A DNA stretch of 64,000 nt from Dolomedes plantarius (taxonomy: Eukaryota > Arthropoda > Arachnida > Araneae > Dolomedidae), in the NCBI GenBank assembly GCA_907164885.2, contig OU015490.1, forward strand, positions 14,595,995 through 14,659,994, written 5' to 3'. The stretch's first letter is position 1, and every line of letters begins with the position of its first letter. Shown here piece after piece: positions 24,288 to 35,010 of this stretch. The translations under genes were made by a program, and so were the position numbers. Under the pieces are notes generated by a model, which saw only the letters and a program-made list of their open reading frames with translations, searched no databases and had not been told where the DNA came from.

Positions 24288-24363
24288 TGGCATTAATTGC
24301 ATACATTGACCGTTGTATTTACTTTGAATGTACTCCGTAGCGAAGTGCGGGTTTTCAGCTAGT

Positions 24364-25017
24364 TTTTCGTATGACATGACGATATCGTAGTACATGACAC
24401 ATATACCTAAAAAAAAGCGAGCGCTGAAACACAAATCATCCTAACCTAATGGGCCATGGAACGATCGCCGGCGAGAACATTCGAAATCGTAAATATTACT
24501 CTCATAGGCCCTACCGAATTCTTCCGACAAATAATCGCGTGGTGTACATATAGACCATCAAATTCCCTTCTATCCTTTTCATGTGGCGTAATAGCGTCGT
24601 GACGTCACCGAACACGTGTTTTCGCCTCCCATCACCGTGTAAAAATTCCCGATCCCCGTTTGGGATTCTGTGCGGGAACACGTCACATTCCTGGACGCGT
24701 CCTCGATCATTACGTGATGCGGCCGTTAAAAGCAACAATCGTCCTCCGCTTATGAGATCCTAATGAAAACGCTTATGATAAATGACCGCCCATAATCGGA
24801 AGGTGGAAACCGATTTTTGTGGGGGTAAGGGGTGTCTGGACATTACAAGCCGAGGTTTTTATATGGGGTCGTGATTTATCGGCGGCCGATTCGATGCGGA
24901 GGTGAGTGGAAGAGTATCTTGTTGATTCAGGTGGGGCTGTTATGGGAAATATTGAATGTAAGCGTACAATGGCAGGCTGCAATAGAATACTCGCGTGTGT
25001 TAACCAATAACACGGCT

Positions 25018-25019
<2 letters not shown>
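24364..25019. other. CpG-containing unique sequence, no gene
   Basis: No coding region. It is richer in CG dinucleotides than most of the window and not repeated elsewhere here. It contains GTGACGTCAC (about 24599), CACGTG-like ACACGTGTT and several TTATGA/AATCG homeodomain-like cores near 24745-24800. A regulatory role is only a possibility. Confidence 0.4.
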
Positions 25020-25059
<40 letters not shown>

Positions 25060-25086
25060 GTGTGTGTGTTTGTTTATATATATATA
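25020..25086. repeat. (TA)n tracts
   Basis: TA tracts at 25020-25057 and 25074-25086 around a short TG-rich stretch, leading to the next transposon. Confidence 0.9.
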
Positions 25087-26061
25087 CAGTAACCACCGCT
25101 TATAGTGATCAGTGGTTATAAGAATCAACCGTTTATAAGAATCAATATCACAAAAACAAATGCATTATTTCCATGTTAAAATTTTCGCTTTAAAGAATCA
25201 ATACACCGGTTATAAGAATCAGTTTACACTCTTCGATTTCCTTTCATTTTTCTAAAAAAGCCACTTAAACCCTAAAAAGGCACGAAGTTCTTTCTTTTTT
25301 TTCTTTTTTTTAAAAGAAAAATTGACAAGATGGGATGGAATATAGTCTTAAAATTCATTCCTTTCTTTGTTAGACATAACATAATAGTTTCCACTCAAAC
25401 AATTTAGCACAACACTGTCCTATTAGCTTGACCCAGGGGCATTATTACCCGTCCGGGTCCGATTTCACTTTTCTGCACTGACAAACAAAAATAGGGGCCG
25501 TTTTTTTTCCCACCTCCCACATTCTGGTCGCGGCTTCCTGGACCCTGAAACACATAAATCTTCGGCGAAGTGTCCACTATCACTTAGGCAAACGTGACAT
25601 TAGTACATTCAGCACGTTATCAAACCGTGAAACGAAAGCTAGAAGGTGAATCTTCGTCTGCGACTATTAGTATTGAAAGAGTATTGAAGCAGCCTCCTGA
25701 AAACTTCATTACGTCAAACTACCATAGAAAACTTTTTCTTGCTCCCTTCCTGTAGTTGAAATGTTAAAACTGTTAAGCTGGTATGTTGTAACAAATATTG
25801 GATTTTTTCTTCTCTTACTATAATCATGTGTATCTACTTATTGGTCTAGAAATGAAGTTGTATTTTTAAAATTATAAAAAATAATTTTAATAAAAGATAA
25901 TTAACGTAAATTAAAGCGTATTTTATGGTAAATTATCTAATATATGTATATATAGGTGTGTATGCCTGTCCAGAAACTAAAATTTCGGCTATAAGAATCA
26001 ACCGCTTATAAGAATCAAAAACAGTAATAACAAACGTGATTCTTATAAGCGGAAATCACTG
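25087..26061. mobile_element. Tigger/pogo-like transposon remnant in (TA)n
   Basis: A 975-bp element with ends CAGTAACCACCGCTTATAGT and the complement at 26041-26061 (TTATAAGCGGAAATCACTG). The phrase TATAAGAATCAA repeats several times in both subterminal parts. TA stands on each side. I find no transposase domain in the middle. Confidence 0.8.
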
Positions 26062-26088
26062 TATATATATATATATAAACACACACAC

Positions 26089-26147
<59 letters not shown>
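26062..26147. repeat. (TA)n/(CA)n tract
   Basis: TA repeats on both sides of a CA run (26080-26090). It forms the junction between the Tigger-like element and the 3' end of Naiad copy B. Confidence 0.95.
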
Positions 26148-26149
<2 letters not shown>

Positions 26150-26454
26150 CAATGAAAATACTAAACCGATGAAGAAGAAAGAAGTGACCATATCTACACG
26201 GATTTAAGAATAAGAGAATGAAATTCACAACAGAAATGGAAGTTTTGTAGTTAATGACCGGGGGGAGTTGTGACCCCCCACTCCGATTAAACAATGTTTT
26301 AAACCATGGTAACACTCTCGGAAGTCTGCTACAAAACTGAGACCTTTTTAAAGAAAATAAAAAATAAAAAGACAAATGTACCAAAAATAACAATATTACT
26401 AACACAAAACACCAAACTTACATATACATGACACCAAGACACCGACTCAACACC

Positions 26455-28090
26455 CTAATGCATCACCGTCGAAGTACGGTTTACTTCATGCTCATTGAAC
26501 CATATAGAGAATCGACGTCCACGGTCGCAGTCAACTATGTTAAAAAAGCTAGTTAAAATGTATTTTAAAAAGTAATAGGGAAATCCCTTATTACTTGCGA
26601 CCAATGGGGATTTATTGATTTTATAGTCGATTTGTTCTTGATTTGAATGTAATCTCTTGCATCTAACCAAGTAGTTTAAAATTATGTTGCGAATAATGTT
26701 TTTATGTACAGCACTATCCCAAGACATAATACGAACGGTGTTAAAAGTATAGCTATCACGTTTGTCGTATAGTTTATAAGCAATGTTTTGTTTTTTATCA
26801 ATATAAAAGATAAGATCAAGAAAAGCAATACCCCCAGTGTTGTCCCGCTAGGTTTCCACAAGTTTTAAACCGTTAGGGTAAAATCCCAAATCTAATGAAT
26901 TAAAATTGTTATTTAAACATACGAGAATGTCGTCTACATACCTAAAAAATACAATTTCATTTAGCAACTAAACACCCTTTTCATAATGGTGTAAATAAAT
27001 GTCAGCCAAAGCTGAAGAGCAACCTCCCCCCATAGGCACTCCATGTATCTGTCGATAAAAATTTTCCCCATTGTACAAAACAGTTTCAAATAAGACGATG
27101 TCTAAAAGGGCAATAAATTTTTTCAAAGATATAAATTCTTTTAAGTCATAAGGTTCATATAACCCGATAATAATATCGTAGAGGTCCTTTAGTTTTATAG
27201 AGTTAAATAAATCTTCAAAATCATAACTTTTTATGTCTGTGATATCACCAGTACCTTTCAACTGTTTTACTACGGTATAACTATTTTTAATAAAATAAGC
27301 ACCTTCAGAAATGAGTTTTTTTTTATAACTGTATTAAGTATCGTTAAAAGTTTATTATTGGCTATAGTTAAATATGTATTACAACCTATTGTAATTGAAC
27401 GGAATTTAATGGGAGATTTATGAAATTTAGGGATTAATACGAGATAAGGAAATTTTATTTGTTGTGGTATTATAATACCGGCTCTACGATATAAGGCACT
27501 AATGCGATTTTCAACAATACAACGTGAAGAATTAAGAATTTTATAGATGTTAACATTTTGATATTGTTGATATAGGAAGTCACAATAAAATTTCTTACAG
27601 ATAAATGCAAAGTTTGATGCGACTTTATCTACATAAGTAATAATATATTCAGACTGTAATTGATTGATAGCAGGACGCAAATTTTTTAATGAACCTTTAA
27701 TATCATAACATGATATCCCACAATAGGTATCACTAAAATCCCTTAAGAAATGATGTTTCCATTCGTTAAAAGCAACATCCGGCATGCTATATTTAATAGC
27801 AGTACTATAAACAAATTTTTCTAAATTTTTTCTAATGGTAAGTAACACATTACCATGATATCCGATGCGATATCCAGTACCTTTTTCCGATATGTCGATC
27901 AGATCGGGATTTTTAGCAACATTAATGTCGCCACTGATGACATGACCATAGTGTGCACTAAAACCTATTTTATTTTCGTTACAGCTACATAAACTTAGAG
28001 TTTCTTTATTTAAATTTTTGGAAAACAAATTATAATTGAAAATAATGCGTCCTATAGGTTTGGTATACCGGAAGCAATGGTAAATTTTTA
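26455..28090 (-). pseudogene. Naiad reverse transcriptase domain, frameshifted
   Basis: It begins RYTKPIGRIIFNYN, with the CxC motif in LSLCSCNEN. RT motifs seen are TYVDKVASNFA, PKFHKSPIKFR, SYDFEDLF (motif A), GVPMGGGCSS (motif B) and FFRYVDDILV (motif C). The frame slips once in an A run near 27315; TAG codons interrupt it after HHYEKGV (26968) and after LKLVET (about 26850). The RT part of copy A, which is intact, aligns throughout. The copy cannot make a full protein unless the slips are sequencing errors. Confidence 0.85.
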
Positions 28091-29184
28091 CATTTTTTTA
28101 TGGGAAAATATAACATGTTTTTTTCTATAAAATGAGCAAAAGGTATTCTATCAAAACATTTATTTGCGTATTCAGTGATGCAATACAATTTTGTAACACT
28201 ATCACTCAAACAGTCATTTAGTTCTACATTACAACCACTGCTCCTATACTTAATTAGATCCAAAATGATTGGGATAAAATGTTTATTAGTTTTGAGGTGA
28301 TTGTTTAATGCTTTGTTTTTACAATAACACCAAAAATCATGTAGCCAAGCTTTTTTAATGCGGAAAATAAAGTTTTTTAACCATTTGATAGGGTAGTTAG
28401 CCATTGCATCTAAAGTTTTACATAAAGTATTAAAATGTATAATATATTGTTGATAGTTTAATTTTCTTTTATGATTTCCCCTTTGTTTACGTTTTTTATC
28501 TATACTAACATTGTGTTTGATTACATTGCACATAATGCTTGGGTTGGAAGACTTATTAATAAAATGCCAATTATAATTTTTTTCATAAAGGTGGGTGTTT
28601 AAACCATATGGATATAAGGTATTGTAAGAGCTAATGTGTCTACTCTCCCACCATAAACGTGTATTTTTATCAGGTACAATATCAATCACCGATACAATAA
28701 TATTTTCAATGCCATGGATTTTAAAATGGGAAATTTCAAGAGTGTTTTCATCAACACTATCATTGCAAGATCTATAAACATTGCTACGATGTTGGTTTAG
28801 TCGTATGTTTAAAGTGTTTTGAGTTTGTCCTATGTAAGACAAGTTGCATACTCTACAAGTAATGATATATATGCAATTAAAGACTTTACAAAATGTTTTA
28901 AAGGACAATTTTCCTCCAATTTGACATTCGTTGGCCTTTGGGCATAATTTACATCTTTTATCGTTACATTTTTTATAAAGAAACTTGTGTATGTTAGGAT
29001 AACAACTATACTTTAGTATTTCTGGTCCAACAGCTATGTCTACATAGGGGGAGCCAGCATCAACATTGACAATTTTTTTGTTATCTCTATTTTCGGGTGC
29101 ATTGCTTTTAAAATAAGAAGTGATTAACCCAGGGTCGCAGGCTGACGATATGTCACTTACCCTATTGGTGACACACCGAGCTTA
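28030..29184 (-). pseudogene. Naiad GIY-YIG endonuclease domain (N-terminal part)
   Basis: The frame is open from a stop near 29190. It reads SDISSACDPGLITSYF, then a cysteine-rich finger KKCNDKRCKLCPKANEC, then the GIY-YIG core: CIYIITCRVCNLSYIGQT, RLNQHRSNV, and ISSYNTLYPYGLN near the end. The first ATG in frame is at 28908, after the finger, so the true start must lie further upstream or has been lost. GIY-YIG nucleases nick target DNA to prime reverse transcription. In the run of A near 28100 the frame slips, and the coding continues in the next frame as FRYTKPIGRIIFNYN. Confidence 0.85.
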
Positions 29185-29190
29185 CGGATC

Positions 29191-29825
29191 TAAATGATGT
29201 TCTTGTTTTTTAGAAAAACTTATTAGCTTTAGACACTTATTTCATTTTGTTGACTATACTAGCAGCAAGGCGCAGTTATTCGACAAAAAAGCGGTTTAAT
29301 TTTCTTTTTCATTTAGTGGATGGTTATGATTATATTCTACTGCCTTTTTCTATGTTATAGTGCTTTGGTGACAACTTAAGGGGTTTGCTTTTTATTCATC
29401 TGACTAATTAAAGTTAAAGTTTTTTGTTTAACTCTTTACTCTTTTCTTTTAAATTTATGCTTTTATGTCCTTTAATTATAATATTGTTGTTGTGAAATAA
29501 TTATAAAAAGTTGTGCTATTTTAAAAAAATTTTAAAATGGTGTAAAAATATCACTATTGGAAGGTGTTTGCAATTGTCTTGTCGTTATGCCGTGTTACCT
29601 GGGTTTTAGTGATTTTTGTCTTATTCCATGCATTGCGGTTTTTTAGCTTACTTGCTTGCTTATGTAATGGTTTAGCCATTGTTGCTTTTAGCTTTTACCT
29701 TTTTGTCTTCGCTTTGGGTTTTAACCTTTTAACCTTTTACCTTTTATAAAAATTATGGATAAGTCTTTTAGGTTTTTAGCGCCTGGCAAAGCTGGTACTA
29801 ATGTAACAGTAGCAAAGTATGATTC
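29191..29825. other. AT-rich sequence, no gene
   Basis: No coding region. Near 29718-29748 there is a short TTAACCTTTTAACCTTTTAC repeat. Part of this may be old Helitron coding sequence in front of the helicase relic, but I cannot show it. Confidence 0.4.
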
Positions 29826-30085
29826 GCCATGACGATTAATAAGTATCAAGGCCAAAATTTAAAATACGCTGGCGTAGATTTAAGGGAAAATTGTGTCTCC
29901 CTTGGTCAGTTTTACGTAGCTTGCTCACGCGTAAGTTCGCGGACGAGCCTGGTAATATTAGTTTCGCCCAATGAAGAAACAAAAAATTTTGTTTATAAGG
30001 AATTCCTCTAAAAAGCAGTTTCATTGTTTTTTCATTGTAATTATCCTAAAATATACTCCGTAGCGAAGCAGGGGTATTCAGCTAA
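29826..30085 (+). pseudogene. Helitron helicase C-terminal relic with 3' terminus
   Basis: The frame at 29829-30011 reads MTINKYQGQNLKYAGVDL, then GQFYVACSRVSSRTSL and KNFVYKEFL, then a stop. This is the C-terminus of the Pif1-like helicase of Rep/Hel proteins (motifs V-VI; the R of ACSR is the arginine finger region). About 40 bp later comes TACTCCGTAGCGAAG, a hairpin and CAGCTAA, the same 3' end as the three non-autonomous Helitrons here, with CTAA in place of CTAG. The rest of the gene is missing. Confidence 0.85.
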
Positions 30086-30288
30086 CATGGAATCGACACT
30101 AATATCAGCCATTTTCGATTATTTTTACATGTCACCCCTTCCCGTCCCCTGCCCAAGGGGTGCTAAGGGTATGTTACTGTCACAGTATTTTTTTTCTCCA
30201 GTTTGAAAGTCGTATGTGAACCAAATTTGTTTGAAGTTGCTCCAGGTGTTCCAGATTTATGCTGGAACATACAAACATCAGTCTTTTT

Positions 30289-30294
<6 letters not shown>
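30086..30294. other. Unique sequence, no gene
   Basis: Nothing recognised. Confidence 0.4.
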
Positions 30295-30346
<52 letters not shown>

Positions 30347-30357
30347 CTCATTACACG

Positions 30358-30410
<53 letters not shown>
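30295..30410. repeat. (TA)n and (CA)n tracts
   Basis: TA 30295-30344, a short spacer, CA 30355-30374, TA 30375-30410. It leads directly into the MITE. Confidence 0.93.
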
Positions 30411-30414
<4 letters not shown>

Positions 30415-30582
30415 GAATCTCGATCGATCGTTTTCGGATCCATCGTTTTTCCGTATGTGTCGTTCATTCTATCCAGTCCCAACGATCCTATTGCTTTGTT
30501 ATGTTTCCGCATCTATCGTTTTCCCGCATTTATCGTTCATTTCAATCGGTCCCTTGAAAAACGATAGATCGAGATTCCGCTG
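30411..30582. mobile_element. Tigger-like MITE, copy 3, in (TA)n
   Basis: A 172-bp copy of the family at 20683 and 21074, beginning AGTGGAATCTCGATCGATCG and ending GATCGAGATTCCGCTG. Flanked by TA repeats on both sides. Confidence 0.85.
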
Positions 30583-30597
30583 TATATATAGTATATA

Positions 30598-31661
30598 CCG
30601 GGTGGTTATAATTAAACTTCCCCTATAAACGGTATCCTACAGCGCAAACGGGTGAACGGAATGCAACGAAATTTTGTATATGGGTTACACACAAGATGCG
30701 CTCACAGAATTTCGAGAAAAAAAAATTAGTTCCAAAATGTCCACCAGAGGTCGCCTTTTCGGGAAAAACATGAAATTTAACACAATAAACGACCAAAACA
30801 GAATACAGTAACAATATTAACATTTATTGACTAGTTTCTGATCACCTTGTCATCGAACCACATTAAGTAAAGGTAAGGGAGAAACAAAAACAGTTCAGTT
30901 TGCAGAAACAAGAACAGATTAGGACGAAATTGCACGAGAGGAGCAGTTGTTAATCGTGTCCAGGACGATGTAGGGAAAGCTGCTCCACGTGACCACCTTC
31001 ACTCACCTCCAAAATTTCAAGTCGATGGACAGTGCGTCAACAGCTTTCTTGACGGCATCAACAAGTAGCGGCGTGACACGTTTACGGCCTCTTCCAGGTT
31101 GAACTCCTAATTTCCCCGTCTCTTCAAATCTTTTAATTATGGCCCGGATACCCTTAGTAGACATTGGTCCACGCCGTAGGTTCTTTGAACGACGAAATTC
31201 ACGAACTGCAGCAGAAGCATTCCCCTTGTTTTCGTAAAACAGCTTCACCAATAACGCACGTTCAAATAAAGAGACCGTCATTAGTACAACCGAAACGTTT
31301 TATACCCTAACGTGCTTTGCATAAAGCTTCCTCTTCTTCCCAAGCATGCAAATCTCGACATTTTTTCTCCTACAACTGACAGCTTTTCCAGGTTTTACAT
31401 TTTATTACTCATAATTCTTGTTCTGGATTTTTAATTTTATTTCTGTATTCCGTTTTGGTCGTTTATTGTGTTAAATTTAATGTTTTTCCTGAAAAGGCGC
31501 CCACTAGTGGACATTTTGGAACAATTTTTTTTTTTTCTTCCCGAAATTCCGTGAGCGCATCTAGTGTATAGCCCATATACGAAATTTCGTTGCATTCCCG
31601 TTCACCCGTTTCCGCTGTAGGATGCCGTTTATTGGGGAAGTTTAATTATAACCGCACCCGG
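30598..31661 (-). mobile_element. Internally deleted mariner/Tc3-like transposon with long inverted repeats
   Basis: The ends CCGGGTGGTTATAATTAAAC and its imperfect complement (31640-31661) are flanked by TA. The inverted repeats extend about 215 bp (30598-30815 and 31440-31661). Between them one short transposase piece remains on the minus strand (31003-31281). Confidence 0.85.
31003..31281 (-). pseudogene. DUF4817-type transposase N-terminal fragment
   Basis: 92 codons: MTVSLFERALLVKLFYENKG, NASAAVREFRR, GPMSTKGIRAIIKRFEETGKLG, GRGRKRVTPLLVDAVKKAVD. This is the helix-turn-helix domain (DUF4817) at the N-terminus of a mariner/Tc3-like transposase, which binds the terminal repeats. The catalytic domain is absent, so it is not an active enzyme. 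A truncated DNA-binding protein could in principle still be made. Confidence 0.82.
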
Positions 31662-32317
31662 TATATATATATTATATATATATAGTAACGGATACAATAT
31701 CTAATACTTACAGTTGTCTATTCCGACCCGAACTTTCTGTTCGAATGCCCTCTCGGCCGTCACATAACGTAGACCCGTCAAATTTCATTACAAACCTCCT
31801 GGGTGGGTGCGGGGCAGTTAGAACACAGTGTCATCTCCTCCCCTCCCCTCTGCGATCAGGTTTAATGGACGCGGCCGTCGCGCATCCGAAAAATTAATTT
31901 CCACTAACGGGAAGAGTCTCCCCCGCCGTGAAATTGATGCGGCCTTCCGCGCAATGACGGCGAATTAACGGCGTGCCGTCAATTCGCCGAGGACATTTAT
32001 CACGGGCGGAATGCGATGATCACGGGACGGACAGTCGGATAGGTATGGGGGAGAGGGAGAGAGGGTCGTATATTGGCCGCTGGGGAGAGGGGGGTGGAGT
32101 GAGGTGAAACGAGATTAAAATTTCATTATCGCAATTTTCGAGAATTGATGAGTGCGATAAATGCTGCGGATGTGACGGCCAATTCGTTTTAACGGCATCT
32201 ACAGTATATGCCTACATATATATATGTACCCCATATTTGTATCGTATATATGTATGTACTCGAGACTTGGAGGCAACAGAGGGTAGCAAAGTGCAGCAAA
32301 GGGTTATTATATAGATA
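31662..32317. other. CpG-rich unique block, no gene
   Basis: Apart from a short TA tract at the left, 31700-32150 is GC- and CpG-rich and shows no repeats or coding frame. It contains an inverted pair around GACGGCGAATTAACGGCGTGCCGTCAATTCGCCG (about 31958-31990). It could be a cis-regulatory region, but nothing proves it. Confidence 0.4.
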
Positions 32318-32392
32318 CTAGCTGAATACCCGCACTTCGCTACGGAGTACATTCAAATTAAATACAACGGTCAATGTATGCAAGCAATGCCA

Positions 32393-32460
<68 letters not shown>

Positions 32461-33139
32461 AATACGACGATCTATGTATGCAATTGATGGAAAAAACAAA
32501 CAAAAATATATATTTATAAAGAAAATCATAAGGGACATTTTTATAAACAAAATAATGTAGAAGAAAATAGTCAAATTAAATCTAATAGGGCATACTAAAG
32601 AATATAGTGCAGTTTGAAGAACATAATATCTTTTATTGTATTTTAATATTTTTTTGGGATAATGTCCAATCGTCTGCCGCATTAGCAAGAAAAAAAAATT
32701 TTATTTGTCTACTTAGTTGCTATGCACGTGACGATAAATTTATTTAAAGTACCAGAAAAAGAAATCACGCGATCGGCATTTAATAAATTGAATTCTAAAA
32801 ATGAATCTTTAAAAATTCACCTAAAATCAAAAAAGGGAGGTAAAAATTCGAAAAAGATCTCATTTTAAAGGACTTTTTAGGATCTTTCTCGTGATATAAA
32901 TTTTATAACCCTCAAATTATTATTTTAAATGCAAACTTCAAAAAAGTTACTAAAACAGCTTAAAAATTTAATTTTAAAATATCCAAGAAGAATTTTTCAA
33001 AAATCTTTCTTTGTGCAACCCTATACTATAAGAAGAATCGCCATGCAAAATGTCAGCCCTTTAGGTCCAGTGGTTTGGTCTGTGCGTTGTATGTTAGTCA
33101 GTCAGTCAGTCAGTTACGGAAATGTTTTATATATATAGA
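32318..33139 (-). mobile_element. Non-autonomous Helitron copy 2 (reverse)
   Basis: On the minus strand it begins TCTATATATATAAAACATTT at 33139 and ends with the CTCCGTAGCGAAG hairpin and CAGCTAG at 32318. A (TA)n tract lies inside at 32399-32457, at the same place where copy 1 holds the Naiad. About 820 bp; no protein. Confidence 0.85.
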
Positions 33140-33827
33140 TTGAATACGCCTAGTTCTACTCTTTGGTAGGAGTTTGTGATGAACTGAAAGGAAAACATTA
33201 ATTTATTGAATTATATATATTGTTTATGAGATTTTAATTATTGTAATTAAAAAAATTGAGTGTATATAAAATATAAGTGTACAATTCTTAAGTGTGGTAG
33301 CTAGAATTTTATAGAAAATTATTAATATGTATTTGTTTAGAAAATTATTTATTGAATATTTTATTTATTAAACACACATTTTAAGTCGTTTTTCCTTGAG
33401 TTTTAAATAAAAGTTTTACGGTGTCACTATTTGATAGTTATTAGCTAATTTGAGGTTAACTAGAGGTGATGTATATTTTTCAAAATAAAAGCATCTAGAT
33501 TATTTGTTCAACACAGCGTATAAAACACATTTCTCCCAACAGATGGCAGCACGGTGGTAAATTTAATCTTTTCCATCTATAGAAGCTACTCAAAGTTTAT
33601 ATCAGGCAAGGTATTTCCGTTAGATCAAAAAATTATCACTCAAGGTCCTAATCTGATTAATTTATGGGTTTTGAAGGGTTTACTTTTTCAGAAAGCCCCT
33701 CTTGAATATCTTTGAATGGAGTAGGAAAAAGGTTCTGAATAATTTTGCTTTCAAAATGTTCTTTAGAATCGATGACAGATGGCGCCACTAAGACGAAGGA
33801 AATTTTCTTTGGCAGTAAACATACAGT
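33140..33827. other. AT-rich sequence, no gene
   Basis: Nothing recognised on either strand. Confidence 0.4.
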
Positions 33828-33920
33828 GAAACTTCTCTATGCCGGCCAGTCACGGTTCCGAAAAAAAGTGGCCGTTGAATAGGGGTTGATTTCTTTATGG
33901 TGGACAGTCATGGTTCCGAA
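33828..33920 (-). repeat. Tigger-like terminus (repeat R2 family)
   Basis: ACAGTGAAACTTCTCTATGC followed by GGTTCCGAAAAAAAGTGGCCGTT. The same phrases occur at 60729-60905 and, inverted, at 62505-62693. Only one end is visible here. Confidence 0.6.
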
Positions 33921-35010
33921 TATGGCCCAAGAATGAAATTCAAGAAATGTTTAACTTTACATGTTAGTGAGAAAAGCATTTTATGACACAGACTGTACAT
34001 GGAGCAAATCCTATGCAGATATGTAACATAATGATGAAAGTTGAGAAAAGTTAAGTTTGAAGTGCATATAAAACGTTTTAAAACTCTTAACTAATTAGGG
34101 ATCGGGAGTGGGAAACTGGTACAGAGGCAAATTGATGAAACATGAGAGAAGATAATTCTTTGTGTATCAAGAAAGGTATTTTATAATTTAAATGTTATGG
34201 ATGGTGCAAAATATCAGCCGATGCAGTGGGTCAAGGATGAAAGTTAAAAAATGTTTACCTTTACACGAAAGTGACAAAAGCATTTTATGACACAGACTGT
34301 AGATGGAGCAAATCCTATGAAAATCTGTAACATAATGATGAAAGTTAAATTTAAAGAGCATGTAAAACACTTTAAAACTTTAAACTTATTTAGTATCGGG
34401 GAAGGGAGGTGTTTCAGAGGCAAAGAGATGAAACATAAGAGATAATTCTTTACGTATCGAGAAAGGCATTTTATAGTCTAAATGCTATGGATGGCGCAAA
34501 CTAAAAGCAAATGCAGTGGGTCAAGGATGAAACTTTAAAAAAAATTTAACTTTACATGAAAGCGACAAAAGCTTTTTATGACACAGACTGTAGATGGAGC
34601 AAATCCTATGCAGATATGTTACATAATAATGAAAGTTAAGGACAGTTATCTTTAAAATGCATATAGAGCACTTAAATACCCTAACCTTTCTGGGGTGAAG
34701 ATCAAAAGTTCGTGCAGATGGCAAAGGGATAAAAAGCAGGGGAGATGACTCCATGTATTATAAAAATTCATTTTAATACTTAAATGAAATGGGTGCAGAT
34801 GGTGCAAAAAATTAACTTACATCCTTGAGCCACTCATTCAACCTGAAGATGGTGCAAACTATATGCAGGTAGCATGCGTGGCTCAAAGATGCAAGTTATT
34901 TTTTTTTTTTTTTTTGCATTTTAGCCTGTAAAAACAACATTTTGTGGCATGAACACTAAAGGTAGAGCTAATCATAAGCGGATATTTATACAATCTGTCA
35001 GAGAGAAATA
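33921..35010. repeat. Diverged tandem repeat, unit about 300 bp
   Basis: Three clear copies, aligned at GACACAGACTGTA (33985, 34289, 34580), and a decayed fourth near 34870. Shared phrases are AAGCATTTTATGACACAGAC, GGAGCAAATCCTATG and GGTGCAAA. Unit lengths are 304 and 291 bp. No conserved frame. Confidence 0.8.

Larger units (their letters stand above)
21430..24363 (+). mobile_element. Non-autonomous Helitron copy 1, split by a Naiad insertion
   Basis: It starts TCTATATAAAACAGTTCCGT after an A. It ends with TACTCCGTAGCGAAGTGCGG, a short hairpin, and then CTAG before a T. These are Helitron hallmarks: 5' TC, 3' CTRR, a hairpin near the 3' end and A/T insertion without duplication. The element halves are 21430-22093 and 24203-24363. 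Between them, inside its own (TA)n tract, sits a Penelope-like element in reverse orientation. Copies 2 (32318-33139) and 3 (58063-58799) lack that insertion. No Helitron protein is encoded. Confidence 0.85.
26148..29190 (-). mobile_element. Nearly full-length Naiad-type Penelope-like element (copy B), inactivated
   Basis: The minus strand gives, in order: a zinc-binding segment and GIY-YIG endonuclease (about 29184-28100), a linker with C-S-C, then the reverse transcriptase (about 28090-26455) and a 300-bp 3' region that ends GCTTATATATATA in (TA)n. The nuclease is N-terminal to the RT, which is the defining order of the Naiad/Chlamys clade. The frame changes near 28100 and 27315, both in runs of A on the coding strand, and two TAG stops lie near 26968 and 26850. 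It belongs to a different subfamily from copy A. Confidence 0.88.

Noticed and set aside
28030..29184. Selenocysteine (TGA) codons in Naiad copy B
   Set aside because: Breaks are TAG codons and frame slips; cysteine codons are present at the zinc positions.
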